Part shown: one piece after another, positions 10,673-25,800 of the stretch
Layout: every line of letters begins with the position of its first letter
Numbering within the stretch: position 1 is the first letter of the stretch
Program-made: the position numbers and the translations under genes
Notes under the pieces: generated by a model
Told to the model about the DNA's origin: nothing
The model's database searches: none
What the model saw: the letters and a program-made list of their open reading frames with translations, nothing else
Source: Dysidea avara
Taxonomy: Eukaryota > Porifera > Demospongiae > Dictyoceratida > Dysideidae
Length of the DNA: 64,000 nt
Reading direction: 5' to 3'
Assembly (NCBI RefSeq): GCF_963678975.1
Contig: NC_089278.1
Coordinates: 7,591,479 to 7,655,478, forward strand

Positions 10673-12334
10673 CAGTGGCGTAGCCAAGGGGGGGCAAGGG
10701 GAGGCATTTGCCCCCCTGTCACTAAGTGATGTTTTTTAAAACTTCCGTCACAAGCTTTCCAGTAACTGACACGCATTCCAAATTACTGTTTGTGCTCTAC
10801 TACGCGAGTGCACACAACATTCAACTCGTTTGTGAATGGTGATAATAATACGATGATTTCTTGCGCGTTACAAGCAATTAATAAAACGATGCGCTAAAAA
10901 TAAGGTATGCCCAAATCCCCAGGGGTTCCCCTGTGTAGACACTATGCCTTCACCGCCAATGAAAATATTAGACAAAATTCTATATTTACCCTACACTACT
11001 CACGTGATAGTACATTTTTCGAATCTAAAGACAGATGACCCGCTCAAAGTGACTTCGCAAGAGTCACAACTCAGAAGTGACAAGTGATATGCAATGATGC
11101 TACAAACCTACGAGGTGATAAAGTGTTAAATGGACCAACTTTATTTTCCCGAGTTAATCACACTGGATCTTCGTACAGTGTAGTGGCATGCCAGTTTAAT
11201 TTTTTTCACTTTGTCAGTCAGTCAGATGATCCATCACAAGCTTACAAATTCTGCTAACGGGAAAGGTATAGAGTTGGGATTTCGTGCCAATACATGGCGT
11301 TTGAATTTCGCCGGCTGAAGTGAGTGAGCTCGTCATACTATGCCAGTGTGTTAGGACTGCAGCACAAACTGTGGCTGATGTAAGCAACAGTGACACATTG
11401 TATTTGTACTAAAATATTCACAATATGTGACTGAATTTGACAAAACAAGGCTTCGACGAACAAAGCTTTATTAGGAGATATGGCGATTTTAAGGAATCAT
11501 TGTGTAATAACTTCCCAGTGCCTACAGCTGTGCAAACAAAATTTGCACCAATTGTTCATCTGTTCACTAGCTATCATTGAGTGGGTGTATACATTTCTGA
11601 TACCCAAAATTTGCCCTGTTTTGAGCAGCTTTTTTCGAGTGGGTAATAATATCACAAGTGGTAGTAATAGGGTGGGAGGGTGGGGGTGGACGGTGGTCTT
11701 AATATACGGGTATAAAATGAAGTAAGAAGACGATTGGAATCCAGAGGCCAAGTTTGGGCTCTCCATGGCCCTCCATGGCCCTCAAATTACTCCAAATTGA
11801 CTGAGAACACTATTGGCGAGCTCTCTGTGAAGTCCCAGCTCACTACACACCATTATCACAAAGCCATGGCCATTTAATGGTGCCAATCTCACACTCGTGG
11901 CTTTGACAGGGTCGGAAGAAAGCTGCTACAGAAACCAGACTTGCCAGTGCTGAAGGAAGTACAGTGTGAAATATGATAGTGTATTAGACCAGCAATCCAT
12001 TTCTGGTAAAATCATAAGTTTGATTTTGTGTGTGTGGAAGCCTTGTTATGTGAAATCCGGTCACATATAGTTCTACTGGATTATGGACGAATTTGTTGGA
12101 GCACACTGAGTTGTGGCACGTGCGATGATGCTTGACGAAAATATTTCCAATAATAAGTGATAACTGGTAGCAATCAGTAATGAAGTAGTTATGTAGATAA
12201 GCTGTAATAATATGACACCGTATGTTGGCTAGCCCATCATTGGGTCATTAGCCTTTTGTGCAATTATGAACAATGTCGAGTGTTTTGTGGGGGATGCCTG
12301 CCCCCCCACCACCATCTGGCTAGCTACGCCCCTG
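10673..12334. mobile_element. hAT-like non-autonomous transposon with 8-bp target duplication
   Basis: The left end CAGTGGCGTAGCCAAGGGGG and right end (inverse of CAGGGGCGTAGCTAGCCAG) are typical hAT-like termini. Flanks GTTCTGAC (10665-10672) and GTTCTGAT (12335-12342) form an 8-bp target duplication with one mismatch. No transposase frame is present in the 1662 bp. A second TIR element (11426-12065) lies inside it. Confidence 0.8.
11426..12065. mobile_element. TIR element nested in the hAT-like element
   Basis: Termini TGTGACTGAATTTGACAAAA and the inverse of TGTGACCGGATTTCACATAA, flanked by TA on both sides, 640 bp, no transposase. The interior (for example CCAAGTTTGGGCTCTCCATG) recurs at 62306-62856. 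The superfamily is not recognised; the TA duplication is compatible with Tc1/mariner-type elements. Confidence 0.65.
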
Positions 12335-12342
12335 GTTCTGAT

Positions 12343-13191
12343 GAGTGTAGGCCCTCTGTGCTTTGTCTTTCCTTTTATCTTCAATCAAGCTGTTCGTTTT
12401 CTTCATCCAACGAAACCATATCGAGGCCTTAATTTTCTGTATTAACACTTTCCTTCAGCAGCATATTTAGATGCCACAGAATTATTTCAGAGCTGGATTT
12501 CAGAAGTGCTTCAGTCCCGGCACTACTATAAGAGGTATACTTGCTAGATATCTGTAACTTCACAATTGGAATTGGGTTCACAATAAGTTTGCGACCACAC
12601 CCACCAAATAAAGATCTAGGTGGACTAATAGTAAAAGAGTACAGGCCCCACCTCTTAACAATCTAGCTATTTACTTAACAGTAAACAAGATCACCTTACT
12701 CCTTATTGGTCTAGCTAGCTGCACACCTCTTGGCTGATTTAAGATATACTCTAATACAACAGTCACTCTAATACAACAGTCATGTGTGATAGAACAGGTA
12801 CAAGTTACATTGTTCTGGTAGACATAGCTACTTTTATAAGAAAAAGAGCAAGCAGAATATAAATCTGTATATATTACATTATTGTTCTAAAGGAGACAGG
12901 TGCCCCTCAGTAACAGAAAGGTTGATGGCTGGAGGCACACAGGGACGCTTGGATCTAGAATGTGATCCCCTGACACACATTACTGAAGAGTGCAGCAAGG
13001 AGAACCCCAAACTACAGCGAAGCCTGTCTATAACCACAGAATATGGGGAACTCCACGTCTCACTGAGCAAATGGGCAAAATGTTTATAAGTGATGGTATC
13101 TGCCTTTCCCATACCTACAGATGTGGAAAACACAAGTGGACTAATACATGTTACATTGTAGCTAGCTGTACCACAACAAACAACTAAACAA
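12343..13191. other. Intergenic, no gene seen
   Basis: AT-rich and non-coding as far as can be seen. It holds two neighbouring copies of the CTCTAATA-type MITE terminal motif at about 12741-12785. Confidence 0.6.
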
Positions 13192-13451
13192 ACTAGTATT
13201 TAAAAAGTTGTTAATTTAAAAATGAAGTAGGGATCTATGTAATAAAAAGTAGTGAAACAAGAGATGAATGATGGTGTTACAGCATAGCTCAACGGGAAAA
13301 TCCCTACTTTGGCACATTAGCTATTATTCTTTGTTCAATGCCAAAGTAGAGACTTCTCACTAAGCTATGTTATAACACCATCATTCATCTCTTGTTTCAC
13401 TACTTTTTATTGCATAGATCCCTACTTCATTTTTAAATTAACAATACTAGT
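13192..13451. mobile_element. Palindromic MITE, family P2, copy 1
   Basis: The arms carry AATAAAAAGTAGTGAAACAA and its inverse, with outer ends ACTAGTATT..TTGTTAATTT and inverse, centred near 13322. The same design, with diverged arms (AAAAAGTACTGAAACAAGC), occurs at 32557-32860 and 35898-36184. A lone arm-like fragment (AAAAAGTAGTGAAACAAG) lies near 26965. Confidence 0.8.
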
Positions 13452-13472
13452 AATAATTAGTCTACCTATATA

Positions 13473-13640
13473 CAGTGAAACCTCACCTAGAGGCCACCTC
13501 TTTAATAAGACCACCTCGTTATAGTGGCAACCTCTAGTAGGTCCCAAACATAGCCAAGCAGACCTCATTAATAAGGTCACCTCGTCATTAAGGCCATTTT
13601 TTTTGGTCCCAGAGCTGGCCATATTATTGAGGTTTCACTG
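13473..13640. mobile_element. Tigger/mariner-like MITE, 168 bp, copy 1
   Basis: The left end CAGTGAAACCTCACCTAGAG and right end TTGAGGTTTCACTG are inverse and flanked by TA on both sides. The interior GGCCACCTCTTTAATAAGAC is shared with a second copy at 47982-48157. No coding capacity. Confidence 0.85.
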
Positions 13641-13844
13641 TACCAGTTTATAGCTCATTCCGCTAAGCTGTTTGTCTGGGAGGAAATCATTTTTTAATTG
13701 GCAAAACTCAATCGTGTGATTGTTACACACTATTATATCTTTACGGCCTTTACCTCAATTTCTTCCAACCACAAAAGGTTTGATATTTGATAGTTAACTA
13801 TCCATGTACTATTATCAGCTTCTTCTCATTAGCACTTTACCCGG

Positions 13845-14225
13845 TACGTGTTCATGAATAATCATGAATAACTCCATGACCATTTATTGTATTCATACCA
13901 AACTTGGCACCAAGATTTGCCTTTAAACTCCTCTTAAATATGCCAAAATAATTTAAGGCAACCAGATAATCCATTTGTATATTATGGCAGCTTTTGCAAG
14001 TGTACGAAAAGAAGGAGAAAAAGATGAAGAAAAAATTAAGCTGATATTTATAGGCTTGTATCTCGGGAATTCCAGGCACAATTATGTTGAGGACTACTGC
14101 AGGTGGAACACATTTCCATAGCAAAAACTGTTTTGTCTCATAAAGGCACCATGAAACTACATATGAATGAAAATCGCATTATTTCTTGGTCCATACAACA
14201 CACTACTATGTGTCTTGATTAACGT
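13845..14225 (-). repeat. Dispersed repeat family R1, copy C (inverted)
   Basis: On the minus strand it has the same order of phrases as copy B: the hairpin-like GACACATAGTAGTGTGTT, a 'gtatctcgg' block, a T-rich tract, a 'cttgcaaaa' block, then 'ggagttattcatgattattc'. The short frame at 13852-14124 is not convincing as a gene. Confidence 0.55.
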
Positions 14226-15146
14226 AAACGTCGAGAGCCATACTTTTGCTGATGATTACTCACCACAGGACCATGATATTCTTCAATTAATTTAGTGGTA
14301 TGGGAAAGAGATCGGCATATGGAACTCAATATAGCATCATTCTTGGAGTGACTATTATTACCAGTGTGCTTTACAGTGTCTGGCACTGAAGATCTACAGC
14401 AACTTGTGCTGCAGCCTTTGAGATATCTAATACATAGGACTTAAACACTACTTAATATGGCAAAACAGAAAAGTGAGAAAAAACTCTTCCAATCCTAGGA
14501 TTTAAACTGCAGGCCACCCAATTCAAGCACCACACTCAGTCTCCTCCAGGAGGAATGTATCAAAATCATAAACCAGCATGAACAATACTTGAATTTGCAC
14601 TTTAGATGATGAATCTTTTTCACTTTATAATTATTGCAATGTTCTCTAATAGCTCTGCTACTATCTTGTAACTAATTGTTTTTGTTGACCTTTTATAACA
14701 TAACAGTGAACACCACATCAAAGGACACCAGATATATGTATATATGGGGTTATAACTGTACAACAAAATGCACCCCAATGTAGCCATTTCCGTAGGTGTT
14801 CTGCCAGCTACACAGCCCTACACATGGAGAACCATATGTGACCCTAGCCTACAAACAATACACTTACCCTTCAACTGCTGAAACCAGTGTGACATGAAAA
14901 TTACAGACATATTTTTGCACGATAAACAGCATGAAGCCATTGTTGCATTACCGTGAATCTACACCTTGTGCTGTGAACATGATGAAATGAGATACAAAGG
15001 AGGGCAGGGAAAGTTAATGATGATGGTTATATTGCATGTACTGTGGTATGCCAAAAGGCACCTGTTGGGTTCTGTTTGTTTTATGACTAAACTTGTACTA
15101 TATGGACACTGACCAATTGTCTTGGGGCTGAAAACCAATGTGGTAC
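14226..15146. other. Intergenic, repeat remnants
   Basis: No gene seen. Near 14500-14600 the minus strand has a B-box-like AGTTTAAATCC, a possible SINE remnant. Near 15040-15075 is a short piece of the SINE-like family seen at 31.7-37.0 kb (TATGCCAAAAGGCACCTGTT). Confidence 0.5.
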
Positions 15147-15327
15147 TACAGGGGCGGTTTTAGGGGGTTTCTGGAGTTTCCAGAAACCCCCTCTGAACTA
15201 ATGCGTGCCCCTACAATTCATCTGGGTGATAAAAATTACAAAGAGTTATACATTTTATGGCTCTTTCTATTGGCAAAATTTCATACTTTACCTTTGAAAT
15301 CACCTTCACAACGTTGAAAAGCACATA

Positions 15328-17183
15328 CAGTAGGACCTCGTTTATCCGGACCCCAAATATCCGGACACTCGGTCAACCGAACGCCCTAGAGCAGTGCACA
15401 TGACTTTAGTAAAATGGCATCAAAGCGAAAACGCGTAGTGTTAACACTGCAAGAAAAGCTCCAGATTGTTAAGTTAGTGGATAAAGGTAGTTCCTATGAA
15501 AGTGTGGCAGCTTGTTTCAACGTAAGAAAGTCTACTGTGTCAGATGTGTGGAAGGCGCGTGAACATGTGAAACAGTTCGTTACTGAATTAGATGACTGCC
15601 ATGCTAAAAGCGCTAAGAAACGATGCATTATTCGAAGATCAAACTATGAGCACGTAGACAAAGCATTGCACTTGTGGTTCTTACAACAAAGAGCAGTTGG
15701 AACACCCATATCAGGATCGATCTTACAAACAAAGGCACAACTGTTCTATTCACAGTTTCATCCCAATGATAACAAATTCAAGGCCAGCAAAGGATATCTC
15801 CAAAGGTTTAAAGATCGATATGGTATTAGAAAACTGACACTTCAAGGAGAAAGTCTCTCAGCTAGAACTGAAGAGGTACAGCCATTTAAGGACTGGTTTA
15901 ATGAGTACAAACGAGATAATGGATTAACTGAGGACATGGTGTTCAATGCTGATGAAACAGGGCTAAACTGGAAATTGCTTCAAAATTCAACCTTGGCTTC
16001 TGGCTCAGAACAAACTGCAAAAAACTTTAAAGTAGCAAAAGATCGTGTCACTGTGCTTGTCTGTGCGAATGCTACAGGCAAATGTAAAATCCCTCTAGCA
16101 TTTATTCACAAATATGCTAAGCCAAGATGCTTAAAGTATACAAATTTTGATACCTTACCTGTCTACTATTACTCACAAAGAAATGCATGGATGGAATGCA
16201 GAATTTTCGAGCGGTGGTTTGCTGATAAATTCTGCCCTACTGTGAAACATTACTTGGCTTCTCAAGGTCTGCCACAAAAAGCTTTACTCTTAGTAAACAA
16301 TGCAGCATGTCACACAGATTGTTCTCTAGCAACTGCTGACAATAATATTGTAGTCAAATTTCTTCCAGCAAATACTACTAGTATTCTTCAACCGATGGAC
16401 CAAGGTGTGTGTGAGCAGCTGAAACGCTGCTATCGGCGGTTAATGCTGGAGAAGATGTTATTGTCAGATTCATCTGGAACCCCTTGTTACCTAGACTATA
16501 TCAAGAATCTCAAAATCAAGGATTGCATTTTCCTCATTGCAGAGGCATGGGATAAGACTCCCCAGTCAACCTTGTTCAAGGCATGGAATAAAGTGTACTC
16601 AGATAGACCCTCCTCCAATGGCTCCAGTAGTTCCACTGAAAATGGTGAGAATTCACCTGCTCAGAACCCACCAATTCCTGAAGAGTTACAGGCTGTTGTT
16701 TCAGAGTGGGAGGTATCAGATGTAAATGATCCAGGGTATGAGCAGCTAACTGATGAGGCCATTGTTCAATATGTCAGAGGGCAGGATGGTCCAGAGGAAG
16801 AAGAAGAGGAGGGTCCATATGACAATGAAGAACAACAGATATCACATTTAGCAGCTTCTAAAGCATTTCAGGTTTGTATCGATTGGTTCCACCAGCAATC
16901 TGAAGGTGAACAAAGTCAAATTCTACTTCTACAAAGACTACAATACATTGCCCATTATAAATATTCTAGCAATTTGAGGCAAACTTCAATAACTGACTTT
17001 ACAAATTAAGTATACAGTATACTGTATAGACATTACAGTACATTACACTGTGTGTTAAAAGTAATTATTGTAAGCAAAGATCCTAATTAATAGTATTTCT
17101 TGATGTTGACTCAAAGATACGGATTAACCAAAGATACGAACTATGCTTGGTCCCACAGGGTCCGGATAAACGAGGTCCCACTG
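15328..17183 (+). mobile_element. Full-length Tigger (pogo) DNA transposon
   Basis: 1856 bp with Tigger termini: CAGTAGGACCTCGTTTATCC on the left and the inverse of CAGTGGGACCTCGTTTATCC on the right, with TA target duplications at 15326-15327 and 17184-17185. It carries one uninterrupted transposase frame. The two TIRs differ at only one base over the first 20, suggesting a fairly recent insertion. Confidence 0.95.
15414..17009 (+). CDS. Tigger/jerky-like transposase (uninterrupted frame, catalytic Asp lost)
   Basis: 531 residues, full length for the family. A CENP-B-type N-terminal helix-turn-helix (residues 4-50) and a second HTH (Tc5/CENPB type, about 70-145) bind the transposon ends. A DDE_1 domain follows from about 160 to 400. 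The first acidic residue is D180 in NADETG and the third is D329 in LQPMDQG. At the second site the expected Asp-Asn pair reads Asn-Asn (N295-N296 in LLLVNNAACH; codon AAC at 16296-16298), which should abolish metal-dependent catalysis. The C-terminus is acidic (Glu run near residues 463-470). Likely a recently fixed dead copy, or a protein kept only for DNA binding; the former is more likely because both TIRs are intact. Confidence 0.93.
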   Translation: MASKRKRVVLTLQEKLQIVKLVDKGSSYESVAACFNVRKSTVSDVWKAREHVKQFVTELDDCHAKSAKKRCIIRRSNYEHVDKALHLWFLQQRAVGTPISGSILQTKAQLFYSQFHPNDNKFKASKGYLQRFKDRYGIRKLTLQGESLSARTEEVQPFKDWFNEYKRDNGLTEDMVFNADETGLNWKLLQNSTLASGSEQTAKNFKVAKDRVTVLVCANATGKCKIPLAFIHKYAKPRCLKYTNFDTLPVYYYSQRNAWMECRIFERWFADKFCPTVKHYLASQGLPQKALLLVNNAACHTDCSLATADNNIVVKFLPANTTSILQPMDQGVCEQLKRCYRRLMLEKMLLSDSSGTPCYLDYIKNLKIKDCIFLIAEAWDKTPQSTLFKAWNKVYSDRPSSNGSSSSTENGENSPAQNPPIPEELQAVVSEWEVSDVNDPGYEQLTDEAIVQYVRGQDGPEEEEEEGPYDNEEQQISHLAASKAFQVCIDWFHQQSEGEQSQILLLQRLQYIAHYKYSSNLRQTSITDFTN

Positions 17184-17282
17184 TAGTGACCTTTTCTTTT
17201 TTGGTCTTCAACTTGCAGCTAGGTTGAAGTTGCAATTCTAGAGAACCAGAAACCCCTCTGAAAATTTCTAGATCTGCCCCTG

Positions 17283-18310
17283 TACTAGAACACTCCAAAC
17301 AAAGATGACCAGACTTAAAAATGACAAAAATAGCACTGTGGTGTGCTCTCGAGCTGAATACAGCACTCGGCTTCACCTCATGCTGTATTAGTCTTTCGCC
17401 CACACCTTCATACAACTTTTTTTTTTCCATATTGCACTTGCAGTGGTGCTTTAACTAATATAATATAGTACAAGTTTGGTAATAAACAAACAGATAGCAT
17501 CATTCTGGTGATTTAAAATGTTATGCATGTGATCAACAGTGCCGTATTTTCCATATGCAATGCTGTATGGAAATAATAGCACTCCGCTTATTTGTTTGAT
17601 CTTCGCCAACACAAGTGCTTTAAGTATACATTATTTATTTGTTGATTAGCAAGATTGATTGGTTCCTAAACTCTGGAAGGGATTCAGCAAACCCTACTTC
17701 AGTGGTATGTCACAGCACTGGGGGAGACATGTCGTTTGAAAAATTACATAAAGAATGATTTCCAGCCCCATGTAATAAAAATATGTGGTAACTAGAGGCG
17801 GATCCAAGAGCTGGCAAGAGGAGGGACACAAACAGGCTAAGTTGTAGTAGTTGGAGACAACAGAATTTGAAGCAGCAAATAATCACTTCATAGTATTTTA
17901 TCACTGCTTATTTATGCTATTTTGGGCTTTGTGATGTCTTAAAAGCTGCAGCAACACAATAATTAATTTTAGAGGTGCTTAGTACACACAAAAGTGCTGG
18001 GTGACAGTTTATTTGACTTTTGCTTTAGGTAAGTTTGCAATAAATGGTAGTAATATGCATATTTTTGTGAGCTATATAAACTGATTAGGGTTTAGCATTT
18101 CAATAAAAAGAAGTATGGCTCCTCCACAAAGGGAGAAGGAAGGGGGGGGAGATTTGCCCCAAATGCCCGTGGATCCACCATCAGTAACATGGTTTTTCAA
18201 TGGAGGTGAAATCCACAGTAGTAGTGCCATGCAAACCTAAATGCCTCAATGGACCTATGGTCAGTAATATGGCCACTACTGAGTAGTACTACAACAGACT
18301 GTTAATAATA
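17283..18310. other. Intergenic, repeat remnants only
   Basis: No gene seen. Around 17796-17815 (CTAGAGGCGGATCCAAGAGC) and 18160-18177 (inverse CCCGTGGATCCACC) there are possible ends of another hAT-like MITE. Confidence 0.45.
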
Positions 18311-18702
18311 CACTTGTCAATTTCATGCCCCACCACCCCACCCCCGGGATGGTGGGGGAATACAGGGGATTTGACTAATTGTAGTGTCAAATTCCCCATT
18401 ATACTGGGGCAAAATTGGCTGTCAAATCCCCACTATGTCTCCACCCCCTAGTAGGGGATTTGACAACACCTCAAGGATGACTAAGCACATATTTCATGCA
18501 TACGACTAGTAATTAACCTCGTATACACCTGTAGCTAGTAAAATGCGATGTTATTGTTTAGAAATGCAACTACCGAAAGTTGGTCAGTGAATTGGACAAC
18601 TGTCAATTGCCCCAGGGGTGGGGACAAGAAGCAATGTCAAATCCCCATTTGGGGTGTGGGGACGCCCGGGGGTGGGGGGGTGGGGCATGAAATTGACAAG
18701 TG
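18311..18702. mobile_element. GC-rich TIR element, 392 bp
   Basis: The two ends are exact inverses over at least 24 bases (CACTTGTCAATTTCATGCCC continues into CACC), followed by C-rich/G-rich arms. The interior repeats the phrase GTCAAATCCCC in both directions several times. No coding capacity and no clear target duplication. Confidence 0.7.
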
Positions 18703-19214
18703 CATAAGACATAGCTACATGATACATCATTTCTTGCTGACTGGGTAACAATCACACAGAGCTTACTTTAAAGTGGTCTCGCATGGAAATCTCTCTAAAT
18801 CTCTCCAATGTGTTTGATACCTGCACTTCAACAAGTCCTTTTATAGGGTACAGCAATTATGGAATAGACGGTTTCCAGGAAATATGGCTTCCCCAAAATG
18901 TCATTAATATGAAGTGTTATCTATTAATACTAGGCGCAATCTAATAAGGCTCAATCCTTTCTAACATAGACTAGTGACAACTTGTTTACGGTTATGATAA
19001 AAGGGGGAGAAACCCAAGGTCATGTGACTACAGTACAAGCATGCACGTGAGTGCGCTACGTATTGCTGCATGACATAATAGGTGCTATTTTTAGATCATG
19101 ACGATGCATGGAGGGTGAATGGATAAAAGGGACGCAAAAGGAAATGGCTCAAATTGCAATAACAAGTTCACTGTATTAGCTACCAACGCTGAATAGAAGT
19201 TTGGTATCCGCACG
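18703..19214. other. Upstream region of the sirtuin gene
   Basis: About 500 bp between the 392-bp TIR element and the inferred sirtuin ATG. No TATA box stands out. It probably holds the promoter and 5' UTR; boundaries cannot be set from sequence. Confidence 0.35.
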
Positions 19215-22337
<3,123 letters not shown>

Positions 22338-22897
22338 CCTGTACACTAACTACATCACAATTATTTGTATATACTGTCATTTTTGCATATTAAGTACTAA
22401 TATTGTAATCAAGAGGGGATTAACCCATGGCATTGAAGGTAGCAGTTTATGCTAATCACATTAGGGGACTGATCACATTAGGGGATATTACATGGGATCT
22501 AATCTAATAGAGCAGTCAACATGTTTCAGCTTGGTGTGCACAATGGACACATTGTAACATTTAGTTCAGATCAACTTTCAGCACTAAAGACAGATCAGAG
22601 TTGTCTATTGTTTCAATAAGTTTACAAATAGTCTACAGGTATTGACACTATTTCACCTGCAATGCACACTAAAGGAAAAACCAATAAATAATTCAAAGTT
22701 TGTCATCTTCAAACACATTATGCAAAAGCACAAAAAATGAATTAAATTTGAAAATAAGCACTCTGCCACACGTGAAATGTGCATGAATATAATACAACAA
22801 TGAACAATTGCATCATGTGATGCTGTAAATGGTCCTAATGAATAAAATGTCAACTCTACTATCTACACAAAGTACAGTCAATAACAGTTCATTGATG
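22338..22897. other. 3' intergenic between convergent sirtuin and anoctamin
   Basis: 560 bp shared by the two 3' ends. It contains AT-rich stretches and one copy of the CTAATAGAGCAGTCAAC motif at about 22502-22519. No further gene seen. Confidence 0.5.
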
Positions 22898-25800
22898 CTA
22901 AAGATCGTCACCCTCGTAAACGTCAGCAGATCGGTGGTTGGGTGACGTTGCAGCAAGCTTGGCATGTACGGCTTCATAGGCAAGTAGTTTTTCCTTCTTT
23001 ATCTCATTCTGCACCTCCCCTGGAACATCAGGAACAAGGAAAGCCAAGATTGAAGAAATTACAAAGATGACATGCTAAACGGAAAGTAAAACACAATGTG
23101 AATACAGCGGTGCAAATACAAAAAGTACAATACTGCATGATGTTTGTGTGTCACTACTAATGATGTTGATATTTCCATTGTACATACCTCAAAACAAACA
23201 ACAAAGGACAATCTGGCAGTCCAACTGATCCAGTAGAAGTCTCTAAAGTTACCGTGCTCTCCTCTAAGTCCTCGGAACCTTTGTATAGTAGTAGCAGTAG
23301 TAGTACAAGATCATATTATTAACAAGTGTTATCAAGTGAAATGCATTGATTTCAACATGTTGTTATAACACATTTGATTTGTACTGAGGGCTGAGGGTGA
23401 GATGTTTACAAATCAGAATACAAACAGAATTTGTAACACAGAAGAAGATAGAGAACTGAGGCTATTCAAACACTGAATATTGGTGAGAACTGACTATTGG
23501 TAAGAAAAACACACCGTCTAAGTGGTTCACTACTAATATATTATCGCAACTGCTCTGAGGGTTTTGCACAATAGTGCTTTATTTGTGTTGCGTTTAACTG
23601 TAGTTTACTGGTGATTTTGTAATATGGTTTTAGAACTGTACATGATGACCACATTCCTGAAACTGTTTAGGAAAATTGTGTGCCTGCGTGTATGTCCACA
23701 CACTCATGTCAGCAAAATTTCAAGCAAGAAGAATCCATTCTGCTAATGAAAGCTAATTTACCAGCTTTAAACACTCGTAAAGTTTACACGCCATTTTCAT
23801 TGTGTTACTTGAGTGGGTTTTGAAATTATTAAGGGGCTCCTATGTGGATAAACTACAAAAGTATGTAATTAGTAATTATCATTCCAATTATTTTCCATCA
23901 ACTATTAGTACCAATTTTTGACAATTAACACATATACGTAGTGTTTGGGCAGACCAAAGGTTTCTGCCTGAGTGCATGAGACCTCAGACCAAAATGAGTG
24001 TTGGAAGTTTGAAAACATAGGCAAAAATCATGTGCCCACATGCCCTATTTTTACAGGCCCAGTCACAATTATAATCATCATATCACATTTTAAGTGCTGT
24101 GCTGGGTGATAAGTAACTTATCACTGGGTGCATAATAACTAACTTACCAGGCCCAGTATGTGTAATTGTCTATTACTGCATGGGAGAAAACCTTGAAACT
24201 AGCTATGTTACACGAGGCAGACTGGTCTAAAAAAACCTGAAATGTTGCAGACTGCTGCTTAGATCACTGGTGGTATAACAATAATTAAGATATTATTGGA
24301 AATCTTATCTCATTTGAATATTTCAGTGAAACTTTGTAGCTGGTTTTGTCAATCCCTCATCTGAATCAGTGGAATATCACTACATCTAGTACACCATGGT
24401 TGAAAGGATTTTCTTGCTATCACTTTTGTACATCAAGAGTTTATCAAAGGCCAAGATGAACAGCAAAATATTGCCATAACTTTTGAATAAAGCATTTGCA
24501 GAACAATCCACATGTTTCATTTGTTAAACTCATTAAGACAAAAGTCTAGTTTTTAAACTGTTAATGAGGTAGATAGCAGTTAAAGTGGTAACAGACAAAC
24601 TCACACAGATCCACACAAGACAACTACTGAAACCCTCGGCCCTGCAAGGGTTAATATCTGAAACACACATTTTGAAACTGAACTAGTGTACTGTAGATAT
24701 ACTTATATATTGACAGTAGCAGAGTGGTTATGAGGTAGCCAAAGTTACATTACACATTCCTTCGCAAAGCAATTAACACCACAAACATTTAACCAATAAA
24801 GCACAAAGCACTAACCTGCATGGATAACTCTCATTTATACATCGCCGGTAATCTGGATGTCTAGCATCACCAATGCCATTTCGTGCAGTAAACCTGTCCC
24901 ATGAACTTTCCTTAAAGTAAGCCTTTCTCATTGGTTCAGTTGTATTACAATCCTGAACACAAGGAAAGTCATCGGTTTCATTAGCTGGATAATCCCAAAC
25001 AGATGCATTTGTAAAACAATCAACCTCCAGATGATAAGGTTGGAAATAAAAGTCGGTTGCATCATCTGTGCCATTGTACCAATTCAAAGCTATTGCAGAT
25101 GGCAGTGGAAATGGGTTGTTATCATCATTAATCAATACTTCAACATCAAATGGAGAAAGGGTGTACTCTACATATCCTCCAAGACTTTTCTGTAGATTAT
25201 CATTCATATAGGCTGGTGATGCCTTTCTTATATCTGGAGCTGGATCACGGTACGCGTAGACTAGGAGAGGAATAAACTGAGCAGTGACTGCAATAAGGAA
25301 GGCCTGTCAATAGGAAGAGCATACATGTACAAAGGATGAACATAACACACCAATACTTGCTACTCACATTAGTAACAACTGCTAGTCTAGCAACAATGTC
25401 CAAAATAGTGTACCACACACCTGGATGAAAAATGAAGCAGTAAGGGTGAATGGTGACAGTTGATTAGGTAACATTTCTAGACACAATCTGCTCACCGATA
25501 TCCTGTGCACGATCAGCGATAGGTCGACGCAGCACACTAACAAACTTGAAGGCATCCAGTCTTATCTCAACAATGTTGTTTAGCCAGGCAAACAATGGAG
25601 CCAGTGGAAATGCAGCAACAAAGATGGTGATGAAACCAAATTGTACCACTAGAAAACAATAAACAGTATGACATCATATGTGCAGTACAAGAAAACATCA
25701 ACATGTCCTTACCCAACTCAAGATATTCTTCAAACAATCCATGGTCTGACAATGGTGGCAGTTCGTGATCCTTTTCCCATCGAGTAAACACATCCTCTTC

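Larger units (their letters stand above)
15147..17282. mobile_element. hAT-like MITE split by a Tigger insertion
   Basis: The left end CAGGGGCGGTTTTAGGGGGT and right end (inverse of CAGGGGCAGATCTAG) bracket the Tigger element at 15328-17183. The right part (TTGGTCTTCAACTTGCAGCT) closely matches the right part of another copy at about 19990-20071. TACTA occurs directly outside both ends. An exact 8-bp duplication is not visible, so the class is tentative. Confidence 0.6.
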
